Shown: positions 41,680-49,805 of the stretch, piece after piece
How the letters are laid out: each line of letters begins with the position of its first letter
Numbering within the stretch: the stretch's first letter is position 1
Source: Gordonia hydrophobica NBRC 16057
GTDB taxonomy: Bacteria; Actinomycetota; Actinomycetes; Mycobacteriales; Mycobacteriaceae
Length of the DNA stretch: 64,000 nucleotides
Assembly (NCBI RefSeq): GCF_001592365.1
Contig: NZ_BCWU01000005.1
Coordinates: 1 to 64,000, forward strand
Direction: 5' to 3'
Position numbers and translations under genes: made by a program
Notes under the pieces: generated by a model
What the model saw: only the letters and a program-made list of their open reading frames with translations
Databases searched by the model: none
Told to the model about the DNA's origin: nothing

Positions 41680-43407
41680 TTGCGTGACAATGCGCGCGTG
41701 GAACTGCACCGATTCGCCGATTGGGTGGACCGGCGGCTGAAGGTCGCCTACTTCGGCGGCCGATTGGTCGACGGCGGCAGCGAACGGCTGGCCACCGAGT
41801 GGCAGGCGATGGACGTGCCCACCCGGCGCGGCATCGTCGCCCGCGCACTGCTGTTGGGTGGGACCATCGTCGGCGGCGCGAAGGTCCTCATCAGCGTCGA
41901 GACCTTCATTGCGGTGCTGCTGGCCTTCAGTGGTGGCGACCTCACGCTCCATGCGGGCGACGGCGACCCCGGCATGCTGGCGATCATCGTGTCGACGGCC
42001 ATCGGCCTGGTGGTCAGCATTGCGATCTCCCTGCTGTTCTTGCGGCCACAGGTGGATTGGTTCGTCAGCGGCGGCGTCGCCGACGACGAACGGCGCCGCA
42101 AGATCCAAGTGATCCCGATGCGGGTGTCGCAGGCCGACCTGGTCGGCTGGCTCGCCGCGTACGTGGTCTACGTGATTCTCTCCGGTGCGCCGCAGACCTT
42201 CCTGATCGCCATGCTGGTGGCGTTCTGCTTCGCCGCGATCACGTCGGCGTGCCTGAACTACATGTTCATCGAGAGCGCGGTCCGGCCGCTGGTGGTTCTC
42301 GCGCTCGGCGGACGCGCCATGAAGTACGTGATGCACGGTGTCCGTGAGCGCATGCTCGTGATCTGGGTGGTCTCGTCCGCGGTACCGATGATCGGGATGT
42401 TGTCGATCGTGAGTGGGCGCGCCCTGGGGATGGTCCCGTTGGTCGGCGAACGGTTCGACTGGGCCATCGCCTTCCTCGCCGCCATCGCATTGGCGTCCGG
42501 CGGTCGCGTGATCGGGTTGGTCGCCCGGGTGATCCGTGACCCGCTCATCGAGATGACCGACGTCGTCAAGACCGCATCCGAGGGCGACCTGACCGGTCGA
42601 GTCGCCGTGTACGACTCCTCGGAGATCGGCGTCCTCCAGGCCGGGGTGAACAGTATGCTCGACGGCCTCGAAGAACGCGAGCGGATGCGCGAGATCTTCT
42701 CACGCCACGTCGGCGTGGGAGTCGCCGATCTGGCCTTGGAACACGGAGGCGAGCGGATCGGCGCCAACAGCGACGTCGCCGTCATCTTCGTCGACATCAC
42801 CGGTTCCACGTCGTTCGCCGCCAGCCGTGACCCGCGGGAGACCGCGGTCGTCCTGAACGCCTTCTTCTCGATCGTTGCCGACGTGGTCGAGGACCACGGC
42901 GGCTTCATCAATAAGTTCGAGGGTGATGCGGCGCTGATGATCTTCGGTGCCCCCGAACCGCTGGAGAACGCTCCGCAGGCGGCGCTCGCCGCCGCGCGGG
43001 CGCTCGGTGAAGCGCTGGGCGAGTCGTTGCCGTTGGAATGGGGCATGGGCGTCTCGTACGGCCGGGTCTTCGCGGGCAACATCGGCGCGCAGACACGCTA
43101 CGAGTACACGGTCATCGGGGACCCGGTCAATGAGAGCGCGCGGCTGTCGGATCGGGCGAAGGAGGGGCACTCGCCGATTCTGGCGAGCGGCCGCATCATT
43201 GAGGCGGCGGGTACCGAGGAGGCCGCCCGATGGCGTCGCATCGACCGCACCACGCTGCGCGGGCGTCCGGACTCGACCGAGATCTTTGCGCCACGCGAAC
43301 TCCTCGTCCCCGCGGAACCGCCGTCGCTCGGTAGTGTGCTCTCTGACCTGGTGAAGTTCGGCAGGCCACGAGAGCGGACACATCGGTCCGAACCGAAGGA
43401 GCAATGA
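41680..43407 (+). CDS. Membrane class III adenylyl/guanylyl cyclase (HAMP type)
   Basis: 575 residues from TTG 41680. About six membrane segments (to residue 285), a HAMP linker (about 285-340, DVVKTASEGDLTGRVAVYDS) and a class III catalytic domain (about 360-530). Catalytic residues are intact: metal Asp372 in VIFVDITGSTS and Asp416 in NKFEGDAALMIFG, substrate-specifying YEYTVIGDPVNESARL with Asp481 (with the conserved Lys412 favouring ATP), Asn484 and Arg488. Layout matches the Rv1318c/Rv1319c/Rv1320c/Rv3645 group of mycobacterial cyclases. Translation is probably gated by the upstream hairpin. ATGA overlap with the next gene. Confidence 0.92.
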   Translation: MRDNARVELHRFADWVDRRLKVAYFGGRLVDGGSERLATEWQAMDVPTRRGIVARALLLGGTIVGGAKVLISVETFIAVLLAFSGGDLTLHAGDGDPGMLAIIVSTAIGLVVSIAISLLFLRPQVDWFVSGGVADDERRRKIQVIPMRVSQADLVGWLAAYVVYVILSGAPQTFLIAMLVAFCFAAITSACLNYMFIESAVRPLVVLALGGRAMKYVMHGVRERMLVIWVVSSAVPMIGMLSIVSGRALGMVPLVGERFDWAIAFLAAIALASGGRVIGLVARVIRDPLIEMTDVVKTASEGDLTGRVAVYDSSEIGVLQAGVNSMLDGLEERERMREIFSRHVGVGVADLALEHGGERIGANSDVAVIFVDITGSTSFAASRDPRETAVVLNAFFSIVADVVEDHGGFINKFEGDAALMIFGAPEPLENAPQAALAAARALGEALGESLPLEWGMGVSYGRVFAGNIGAQTRYEYTVIGDPVNESARLSDRAKEGHSPILASGRIIEAAGTEEAARWRRIDRTTLRGRPDSTEIFAPRELLVPAEPPSLGSVLSDLVKFGRPRERTHRSEPKEQ

Positions 43408-44285
43408 CGATGCACGGATGGTCGACCGATGCAATCCCCGACCAGAGCGGGCGCCGGTACGTGATCACCGGCGCCAACGGCGGACTCGGAGCCGAGATGG
43501 CGACCGCGCTGGCACGCCGGGGTGCGTCGGTAACGCTCGCCTGTCGGAACCTCGACAAGGCCGCGATCGTCGCCGATCGCATCGGTTCCGCGGCGACCGT
43601 CGCGCATCTGGACCTGGCCGACCTCTCGTCGGTGCGGGAGTTCGCGGACACCGTCGACGCGGTCGACGTCCTCATCGATAACGCCGGTGTGATGGCGCTG
43701 CCGCTGCGACGCACGGCTGACGGGTTCGAGATGCAGATGGGCACCAATCATCTCGGCCACTTCGCTCTCACCGGGCTGCTGTTGCCGAAGCTCACCGATC
43801 GGGTGGTGACGTTGTCGTCGCTCGCCCACCTGGGTGGGAGCATTCGCGCCGACGATCTCAACTGGGAGCGGCGTCGCTACAACCGGTGGGTGGCCTATGG
43901 TGATTCGAAGCTCGCGAACCTGGTCTTCGCGCAGGAGTTGGCGCGTCGGTTCACCGCGGCGGGCTCCGGTCTGCGGTCGGTGGTGGCGCACCCCGGCTAC
44001 GCGGCGACCGGCCTGATGGGGCAGTCCGAGACGGCGATGGACTACCTGATGAAGGCGGGCGAGTTGCTGCGCGTGGGGCAACCGGCTGACCAAGGGGCGC
44101 TGCCCGCGCTGTACGCCGCGACGCAGGACGTTGCGAACGGCAGTTACTGGGGACCGCGGCTGGTCTTGCGCGGAGGTCCGTCACGGGCGCGCTATCGGTC
44201 GATCGTCGACGATCAGTCCGTTCGCGACAAACTCTGGGCGGCATCGGAGAAACTCACCGGGGTGACCGTCCAAGCCGTGGAGTGA
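43404..44285 (+). CDS. Short-chain dehydrogenase/reductase (retinol-dehydrogenase-like)
   Basis: 293 residues; ATG overlaps the cyclase stop. NAD(P)-binding TGANGGLGAEMA (22-33), LIDNAGVMALP, the catalytic Ser in VVTLSSLAHLGG and YGDSKLANLVF giving the Tyr-x3-Lys pair. MGTNHLGHFALTGLL fits the atypical SDR group of oxidoreductases acting on hydrophobic alcohols or ketones. Translational coupling with a cyclase is probably incidental; no substrate can be named. Confidence 0.88.
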   Translation: MTMHGWSTDAIPDQSGRRYVITGANGGLGAEMATALARRGASVTLACRNLDKAAIVADRIGSAATVAHLDLADLSSVREFADTVDAVDVLIDNAGVMALPLRRTADGFEMQMGTNHLGHFALTGLLLPKLTDRVVTLSSLAHLGGSIRADDLNWERRRYNRWVAYGDSKLANLVFAQELARRFTAAGSGLRSVVAHPGYAATGLMGQSETAMDYLMKAGELLRVGQPADQGALPALYAATQDVANGSYWGPRLVLRGGPSRARYRSIVDDQSVRDKLWAASEKLTGVTVQAVE

Positions 44286-44292
44286 CGGTACG

Positions 44293-44931
44293 TCATCGCA
44301 CGCCGTGGGGACGGAACTGGATGCTGATCCGCGGGCCCGCGCCCGGCGATTTCGGCACCGCGTGATCCCAGGTCCGTTGGCAACTGCCGCCCATCACCAG
44401 GAGATCGCCTGAGCCGAGGACGAACTTGCGCGACCGGCCGCCGCCGCGCGGCCTGAGCAGCAGCGTGCGGGGCGACCCCAGGGAGACGATGGCGACCAGC
44501 GTGTCGTGGTCACGTCCCCGGCCGATCCGGTCGCCGTGCCATGCGACGCTGTCCGTGCCGTCGCGGTAGAGCGCCAGTCCGGAGGTCGCGAACCCGTCGG
44601 GGAGGTCGCGGCGATAGTGCCGGCTCAGCGCGTCGCGCGCCCGGCCGATCATCGGGTGGGGGAGCGGTGCCTGCTCGTCGTAGAAGGAGAGCAGTCGCGG
44701 GACGTCGAGCATGCGCTCGTACATCTGCCTGCGCTCGGCCTGCCACGGCACGTCGCTGCACAGGGAGTCGAAGAGCGACAGCGAGCCGGTGATCCAGCCG
44801 GGGCGGACATCGACCCACGCACCGTCGGTCAATTCGTGTCGCAGCCCGCCGACCTCGAGCGGGGCCAGCCGGACGACGGCCGTGCGCTCGTCGGAGTCGT
44901 CGAACAGTGAGGCCTGCACTCCGGTGCTCAT
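44293..44931 (-). CDS. alkB: AlkB-type 2-oxoglutarate/Fe(II) dioxygenase (DNA/RNA repair)
   Basis: 212 residues. The jelly-roll Fe(II) site is His132-x-Asp134 (AWHGDRIG) and distal His190 (TWDHAVPK); Arg201 and Arg207 in PRISIQFRP bind 2-oxoglutarate. The specificity region FYDEQAPLPHPM and GLALYRDGTDSVAWH fit AlkB homologues that oxidatively demethylate 1-methyladenine and 3-methylcytosine. An SOS box lies about 20 bases upstream of the start, so LexA/DNA-damage control is likely. The gene converges with the SDR gene, 7 bases apart. Confidence 0.88.
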   Translation of the reverse strand: MSTGVQASLFDDSDERTAVVRLAPLEVGGLRHELTDGAWVDVRPGWITGSLSLFDSLCSDVPWQAERRQMYERMLDVPRLLSFYDEQAPLPHPMIGRARDALSRHYRRDLPDGFATSGLALYRDGTDSVAWHGDRIGRGRDHDTLVAIVSLGSPRTLLLRPRGGGRSRKFVLGSGDLLVMGGSCQRTWDHAVPKSPGAGPRISIQFRPHGVR

Positions 44932-44951
44932 GTGTTGAGTCTAACGCGGCA

Positions 44952-44967
44952 TCGAACATATGTTCTT
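44952..44967 (-). promoter_or_regulatory. Probable LexA (SOS) box upstream of alkB
   Basis: TCGAACATATGTTCTT contains the perfect palindrome GAACATATGTTC and matches the mycobacterial SOS consensus TCGAAC-N4-GTTCGA except for the last two bases. It starts 21 bases upstream of the alkB ATG. Confidence 0.7.
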
Positions 44968-44999
44968 GTCGTGCCGTCGTGCCGTCGTGCCGTCGTGCT
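44968..44999. repeat. Four tandem copies of an 8-bp repeat
   Basis: GTCGTGCC three times and GTCGTGCT once, directly after the SOS box on the upstream side of alkB. A simple repeat that could vary by slippage. Confidence 0.8.
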
Positions 45000-45068
45000 G
45001 GCCTTTTGTCGACGGTCAGAGTCCGGGGTTGACCTTCGAGTTGGTCGAGGCCTCACTATGTTCGGGTG

Positions 45069-46121
45069 ATGGATCCTGAGTTGATGTCGATCGGCCCGTT
45101 CGCCAAGCGCGTCGGACTGACGGCGAGCGCGTTGCGGTTCTATGACGATGCGGGTCTCCTTCGTCCCGAACAGATCGACCCACGGACCAACTACCGTTTC
45201 TACAGCGAGTCTCAGGTGGCGCGCGCCTCGCAGTTGCGGGGGTTACGCGAGATCGGGATGCCGCTGTCGATGATCGGTGACTTCTTCGACGCCACCCCGA
45301 CAGAGGCTGGGGAGCTCATCGACGAGCAGGTGGCCAAGGTCGCCGCAGACGCCGGTGCGGTCCAGCACGCCGCGGCAATGCTCAAGGCGTCGCTGGTGGA
45401 CGAGGTCGGTCTTCGCCTCGGTGTTCTGCCGGGCCCGGTCCTTGCGGCTGCTGTCGACCAGGTCTTGGCGACCACCGTCGACGAACCAGAGTTCCCGGTG
45501 CTGGCAGGGGTCCGGTTGGAATCAGATCCTGACGCGATCACGCTCACCGCCACCGACCGCTACCGCCTCGCGACCCGGACGTTGGTACCGACCCGGGCGT
45601 CGGCTGTTTCGTGGGCCGGGACGGTGGCCGGGGACGACCTCGTCGCCACGATGTCGCGCCTTCGGAGGAGTCCTACCGTGACGATGACGGCAGCTGAGCA
45701 CGCCGTGGCCTTTGGCTTGGCCGACGGCACCACCGTCCACTGCCGACTCCTGACCGCGGCATTTCCGGACTACAAGTCGCTGATCGCCTCGCTTGCGGAG
45801 GTGACCCACCGAGTGACGATCCCGGCGCAACAGTTCCTCAAGGCGCTCGAGCAAGCACCCTCAAGGATCGGACTGCGGATCTCGGACGGCCAACCGAGCC
45901 TCGTATTGCCCGAGGCCGTCGTGGCCCTCGACGGTGCCTCGGCGGGGGCCGACCTCACCGTGTGGTTCGAGCTGACCACGTTGTATCCCGCGGTGAGCCA
46001 TGCCCTCGGTGTCGAGGTGATGCTCGATCTGCGTGGTCCTGATCAGCCGGCCACCGTCCGCTCGGCCGACGACGGCGACCTGACCGCGCTCGTCATGCCG
46101 TGCCGAGCCGATCCGTCCTGA
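45069..46121 (+). CDS. MerR-family regulator fused to a DNA sliding-clamp (DnaN) domain pair
   Basis: 350 residues from ATG 45069. Residues 6-75 are a MerR winged helix (SIGPFAKRVGLTASALRFYD, NYRFYSESQV), 80-112 the dimerisation helix. Residues 118-350 match beta-clamp domains 2 and 3: LPGPVLAAAVDQVL, FPVLAGVRLESD, ITLTATDRYRLATRTL, CRLLTAAFPDYKSLI, ITIPAQQFLKALEQA and the final DLTALVMPCR, which line up with the corresponding clamp motifs including the C-terminal strand that forms the partner-binding cleft. Clamp domain 1 is missing, replaced by the regulator. The clamp part may act as an effector or partner sensor. The TPR-like gene follows. Confidence 0.88.
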   Translation: MDPELMSIGPFAKRVGLTASALRFYDDAGLLRPEQIDPRTNYRFYSESQVARASQLRGLREIGMPLSMIGDFFDATPTEAGELIDEQVAKVAADAGAVQHAAAMLKASLVDEVGLRLGVLPGPVLAAAVDQVLATTVDEPEFPVLAGVRLESDPDAITLTATDRYRLATRTLVPTRASAVSWAGTVAGDDLVATMSRLRRSPTVTMTAAEHAVAFGLADGTTVHCRLLTAAFPDYKSLIASLAEVTHRVTIPAQQFLKALEQAPSRIGLRISDGQPSLVLPEAVVALDGASAGADLTVWFELTTLYPAVSHALGVEVMLDLRGPDQPATVRSADDGDLTALVMPCRADPS

Positions 46122-46204
46122 CGAAGGGACCTGAAACGCCTGATCCGCCGCAGCATCGACGACCTCGTTCGCATACCTGACACGGCAAGGATTGCACCGA
46201 ACTC

Positions 46205-46717
46205 ATGACCGAAACTTGCGCGACACCTGACCCGACCATGGAAGCGATCGGCGACGCCGTACTCCGGGGACGCGGAGGAGATCCCGAACCTGCTCGGCGC
46301 GACCTGCTGGCGCTCTGGCGCCAGATCGGAATCACCGGCGATCCGTTCCACCGCTGCACGCTCGCTCACTACCTGGCTGATCTCTACGAGGAACCGGCAG
46401 AGGCCCTCATCTGGGACGTGCGCGCACTCGATGCTGCTGCCGCCCTCACCGACCAACGCGCCCGGCACCACCACGCCGGCCTCACGGTGGCCGGCTTCTA
46501 TCCGAGCCTCTATCTCAACATCGCCGACAACCTCCGCCGGTTGGGCGCGTTCGACGCTGCCATCGAGCACCTCGACAATGCCCAGGAGCACATCTCGGCG
46601 TTGTCCGACGACGCCTACGGCATCATGATCCGTACGGCGATCGACGAGGTTCGCGAGGCCGTCGACGACCGCGACAGGTCCCGCCGGAAGTCCGCTCCCG
46701 GTACGACCGGTGGCTGA
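46205..46717 (+). CDS. TPR-like helical protein
   Basis: 170 residues, ATG 46205, 83 bases after the MerR-clamp gene and probably co-transcribed. Helical hairpins resembling tetratricopeptide repeats: RDLLALWRQIGITGDPFHRC, LAHYLADLYEEPAEALIWD, PSLYLNIADNLRRLGAFDAA, IEHLDNAQEHISALSDD. Proteins of this kind recur in actinomycetes without assigned function; protein-protein interaction is the safe inference. Confidence 0.7.
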   Translation: MTETCATPDPTMEAIGDAVLRGRGGDPEPARRDLLALWRQIGITGDPFHRCTLAHYLADLYEEPAEALIWDVRALDAAAALTDQRARHHHAGLTVAGFYPSLYLNIADNLRRLGAFDAAIEHLDNAQEHISALSDDAYGIMIRTAIDEVREAVDDRDRSRRKSAPGTTGG

Positions 46718-46751
46718 GCCGCCGGCGGCGAACCTCCAGCGACACCACGAC

Positions 46752-46818
46752 GGTCTCGATGAGCTGCGTGCTCGCTCCGCTCGCAGGCAGCACTCGACCA
46801 ACGCGGGGCGGGGTCACC
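46752..46818. repeat. REP-like element
   Basis: GGTCTCGATGAGC, then GCTCGCTCCGCTCGCAGGC and CACTCGACCAACGCGGGG: the same modules as the repeats at 390, 14296 and 63609. Lies between convergent genes. Confidence 0.65.
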
Positions 46819-47977
46819 CCTCGGTGAGCGTCCGCAGGCGCGCCGCCGCCTCGGCGATCACCTCGTCGCGCTTGCAGAATGCGAATCGGACGAGATGCTG
46901 CCAGGTGGCGGTGTCGTCGACGAAGGCGCTGACGGGGACGGCGGCGACGCCGATGGTGGCGGGGAGCTCGCGGCAGAACGCCGCGCCGTCGGTGAAGCCG
47001 AGCGGACGCGGATCGGCGCAGACGAAGTAGCCTGCCTCGCTGCGATGCACCCCGAAACCCGCCGACCGCAGGGCGTCGGACAGGACGGTGCGCTTGCGTT
47101 CCAGATCGCGGGCATTGTCGCGGGCCCACGCCATCTCGGTGCGGAGAGCGTGCGCGACGGCGGGCTGGAACGGACCGCTGCCGACATACGAGAGGAACTG
47201 TTTGGCCGCGCGCGCGGCGGCGACGAGCTCGGCGGGACCGGTCACCCAGCCGACCTTCCAGCCGGTGCAGTTGAACGTCTTGGCCGCGCTGGAGATCCGG
47301 AGCGTACGCTCGGCCATTCCCGGAAGCGTCGCGATCGGCTGCTGGGTGCGACCGTCGAACAAAAGGTGCTCGTACACTTCGTCAGTGATCACCACGACGT
47401 CGTGCTCGGTGGCCAGTCGCGCGATCTCGACGAGGTCGTCGTCGCCGAGCACCGTCCCGGTCGGATTGTGCGGCGAGTTCACCAGCACCGCAGCGGTGTT
47501 CGGGCCGAACGCGGCGGACAACGCGTCGCGGTCGAGGACGAAGCCGTCGCCGTCGGACACCAGCGGCACCGTCTTGCGGACGCCTCCCGCGAGTGCGACG
47601 CACGCGGCGTACGAGTCGTAGTACGGCTCGATCATCACCACTTCGCGCCCGGGTTCGACCAAGCCGAGCAGCGCGCCGGAGATGGCCTCGGTGGCGCCGA
47701 CGGTCACCAGGACCTGGGAGTCGGGATCGAGGTCGATTCCGTATTGTTCGCGCTCGTGGTCGGCGATCGCGTGCCGCAGGGCGGGAACGCCGATCCCGGG
47801 CGGGTACTGATTGTCGCCGCCGTTGATGGCGCCGACCGCCGCCTGAAGCATCGACGCCGGTCCGTCGGTGTCCGGGAAGCCCTGACCGAGGTTGATCGCG
47901 TCGTGCTGCACCGCGAGTGCCGACATCTCCGCGAAGATGGTGGACGTGAACGGGCGCATGCGAGCGACGAGGGGCAT
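46814..47977 (-). CDS. PLP-dependent aminotransferase (DapC-like, fold type I)
   Basis: 387 residues from ATG 47975-47977 (MPLVARMRPF); the longer frame adds a non-conserved Arg-rich stretch. Fold-type I: NLGQGFPDTDGP, VGATEAISGAL, SPHNPTGTVL, the PLP-contacting ITDEVYEHLLFDG and Schiff-base Lys233 in SSAAKTFNCTGWK. Family members take aspartate, N-succinyl-diaminopimelate or kynurenine/glutamine. Position beside the XPB helicase gene matches Rv0858c (annotated dapC), so N-succinyl-LL-DAP aminotransferase is plausible but not certain. Confidence 0.88.
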   Translation of the reverse strand: MPLVARMRPFTSTIFAEMSALAVQHDAINLGQGFPDTDGPASMLQAAVGAINGGDNQYPPGIGVPALRHAIADHEREQYGIDLDPDSQVLVTVGATEAISGALLGLVEPGREVVMIEPYYDSYAACVALAGGVRKTVPLVSDGDGFVLDRDALSAAFGPNTAAVLVNSPHNPTGTVLGDDDLVEIARLATEHDVVVITDEVYEHLLFDGRTQQPIATLPGMAERTLRISSAAKTFNCTGWKVGWVTGPAELVAAARAAKQFLSYVGSGPFQPAVAHALRTEMAWARDNARDLERKRTVLSDALRSAGFGVHRSEAGYFVCADPRPLGFTDGAAFCRELPATIGVAAVPVSAFVDDTATWQHLVRFAFCKRDEVIAEAAARLRTLTEG

Positions 47978-48102
47978 GCCTTCAGCGTGACACAGTGGGC
48001 GACGTCGGATCGCCACTCCCCGCGCTGCTCGTCGCGGTAGTGTCGTCTCAACGGACTACAGCTCTCGCCGCCGGAGGGGTGCGGCCAGCGCCGCGTAGGA
48101 CG

Positions 48103-49755
48103 TCAGGGCAGTTCCGGTCCCACGATGTCGTCAGCGTCGACGATGCGGTAGGCGTAGCCCTGCTCGGCGAGGAAGCGCTGGCGATGCGCGGCGTAGTCGG
48201 CGTCGAGACTGTCGCGGGAGACCACCGAGTAGAAGTGCGCCTGACCGCCGTCGGCCTTCGGACGCAGCAGTCGGCCCAGGCGCTGGGCCTCCTCCTGCCG
48301 TGAGCCGAACGTGCCCGAGACCTGCACGGCCACGGAGGCTTCGGGCAGATCGATGGAGAAGTTGGCGACCTTGGACACCACGAGCGTCTGCAACTCGCCG
48401 CGTCGGAACGCGTCGAACAGCTTCTCGCGCTCAGCGTTGCGCGTGGATCCCTGAATGACCGGCGCATCGAGCTCGCGACCGAGCTCCTCGAGCTGGTCGA
48501 TGTACGCGCCGATGATGAGGGTCTGCGAGTCCTGGTGGCGGTCCAGAATCGAGCGGACCACGCGCACCTTGGAATGCGCCGTCGCGCACAGTTTGTACTT
48601 CAGTTCGGCTTCGGCGACCGCGTACTGCAGTCGTTCCTCGTCGGTCATCGTCACGCGGACCTCGATGCACTCGGCGGGAGCGATCCAGCCCTGCGCCTCG
48701 ATGTCCTTCCACGGGGCGTCGTACCGTTTGGGGCCGATGAGGCTGAAGACGTCGCCCTCGCGGCCGTCCTCGCGCACCAGCGTCGCGGTGAGGCCGAGAC
48801 GACGCCGCGACTGCAGATCTGCCGTCATCCGGAAGACCGGCGCGGGCAGCAGGTGCACCTCGTCGTAGATGATCAGGCCCCAGTCGCGAGAATCGAACAG
48901 GTCCAGGTTCTTGTACTCGCCCTTCGATTTACGCGTCATCACCTGGTAGGTCGCGATGGTGACCGGACGGATCTCTTTGCGTTCGCCCGAGTACTCGCCG
49001 ATCTCGTCCTCGGTCAGCGAGGTGCGGGCGATCAACTCCCGCTTCCACTGCCTGCCCGCGACGGTATTGGTGACCAGGATCAGCGTCGTCGCCGCGGCCT
49101 TCGCCATCGCCGCAGCACCGACCATCGTCTTGCCTGCGCCGCACGGCAGGACGACGACGCCGGAGCCTCCCGCCCAGAACGAGTCGGCCGCGAGCTCCTG
49201 GTAGTCGCGCAACTGCCAGTCGTCCTGCTCCAGGGCGATCGGATGGGCTTCGCCGTCCACATACCCGGCCAGATCCTCGGCGGGCCACCCGACCTTCAGC
49301 AGAATCTGCTTGAGGCGGCCGCGTTCGGACGGATGCACGACCACCGTGTCGTCGTCGATGCGCGTACCCAGCATCGGCGCGACCTTCTTGTTCCGCAGGA
49401 TCTCTTCGAGCACGGCGCGATCCAGGCTCACCAGGGTCAGCCCGTGCGCGGGATTCTTGGTCAACTGGAGCCGACCGAAGCGGCCCATGGTGTCGACGAC
49501 GTCTACCAGCAACGGCTGCGGCACCGGGAAGCGGGAGTGGGTGACGAGGGCGTCGACCACCTGTTCGGCGTCGTGGCCCGCGGCGCGCGCGTTCCAGAGG
49601 GCGAGCGGCGTCACGCGGTAGGTGTGCACGTGCTCGGGCGCGCGTTCGAGTTCGGCGAACGGCGCGATGGCCGCGCGGGCGGCGGCCGCCCCCGGGTGGT
49701 CCACCTCCAACAGCAGTGTCTTGTCCGATTGCACGATGAGCGGTCCGTCAGTCAC
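48103..49755 (-). CDS. DNA repair helicase XPB (ERCC3 homologue)
   Basis: 550 residues. Superfamily 2 helicase with Walker A PCGAGKT (204-210), DEVH (298-301), the XPB-specific RED motif (328-330, ATLVREDGREGD), VIQGSTRNAEREKLFDAFR and motif VI QRLGRLLRPK. The N-terminal damage-recognition region precedes it. Bacterial XPB is a 3'-5' helicase with ATP-independent annealing, thought to act in nucleotide excision repair. Matches Rv0861c. The Rv0862c-type helicase-accessory gene lies directly upstream in the same direction, 50 bases away. Confidence 0.95.
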   Translation of the reverse strand: MTDGPLIVQSDKTLLLEVDHPGAAAARAAIAPFAELERAPEHVHTYRVTPLALWNARAAGHDAEQVVDALVTHSRFPVPQPLLVDVVDTMGRFGRLQLTKNPAHGLTLVSLDRAVLEEILRNKKVAPMLGTRIDDDTVVVHPSERGRLKQILLKVGWPAEDLAGYVDGEAHPIALEQDDWQLRDYQELAADSFWAGGSGVVVLPCGAGKTMVGAAAMAKAAATTLILVTNTVAGRQWKRELIARTSLTEDEIGEYSGERKEIRPVTIATYQVMTRKSKGEYKNLDLFDSRDWGLIIYDEVHLLPAPVFRMTADLQSRRRLGLTATLVREDGREGDVFSLIGPKRYDAPWKDIEAQGWIAPAECIEVRVTMTDEERLQYAVAEAELKYKLCATAHSKVRVVRSILDRHQDSQTLIIGAYIDQLEELGRELDAPVIQGSTRNAEREKLFDAFRRGELQTLVVSKVANFSIDLPEASVAVQVSGTFGSRQEEAQRLGRLLRPKADGGQAHFYSVVSRDSLDADYAAHRQRFLAEQGYAYRIVDADDIVGPELP

Positions 49756-49805
49756 CCATCCATTGTCCAGGTCGGACGCGTCGTGGGCCAGTCACCCCGG
49801 CCCGG

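Noticed and set aside
44968-44999. Tandem 8-bp repeat considered as a CRISPR or iteron
   Set aside because: Only four contiguous copies, no spacers, no replication gene nearby.
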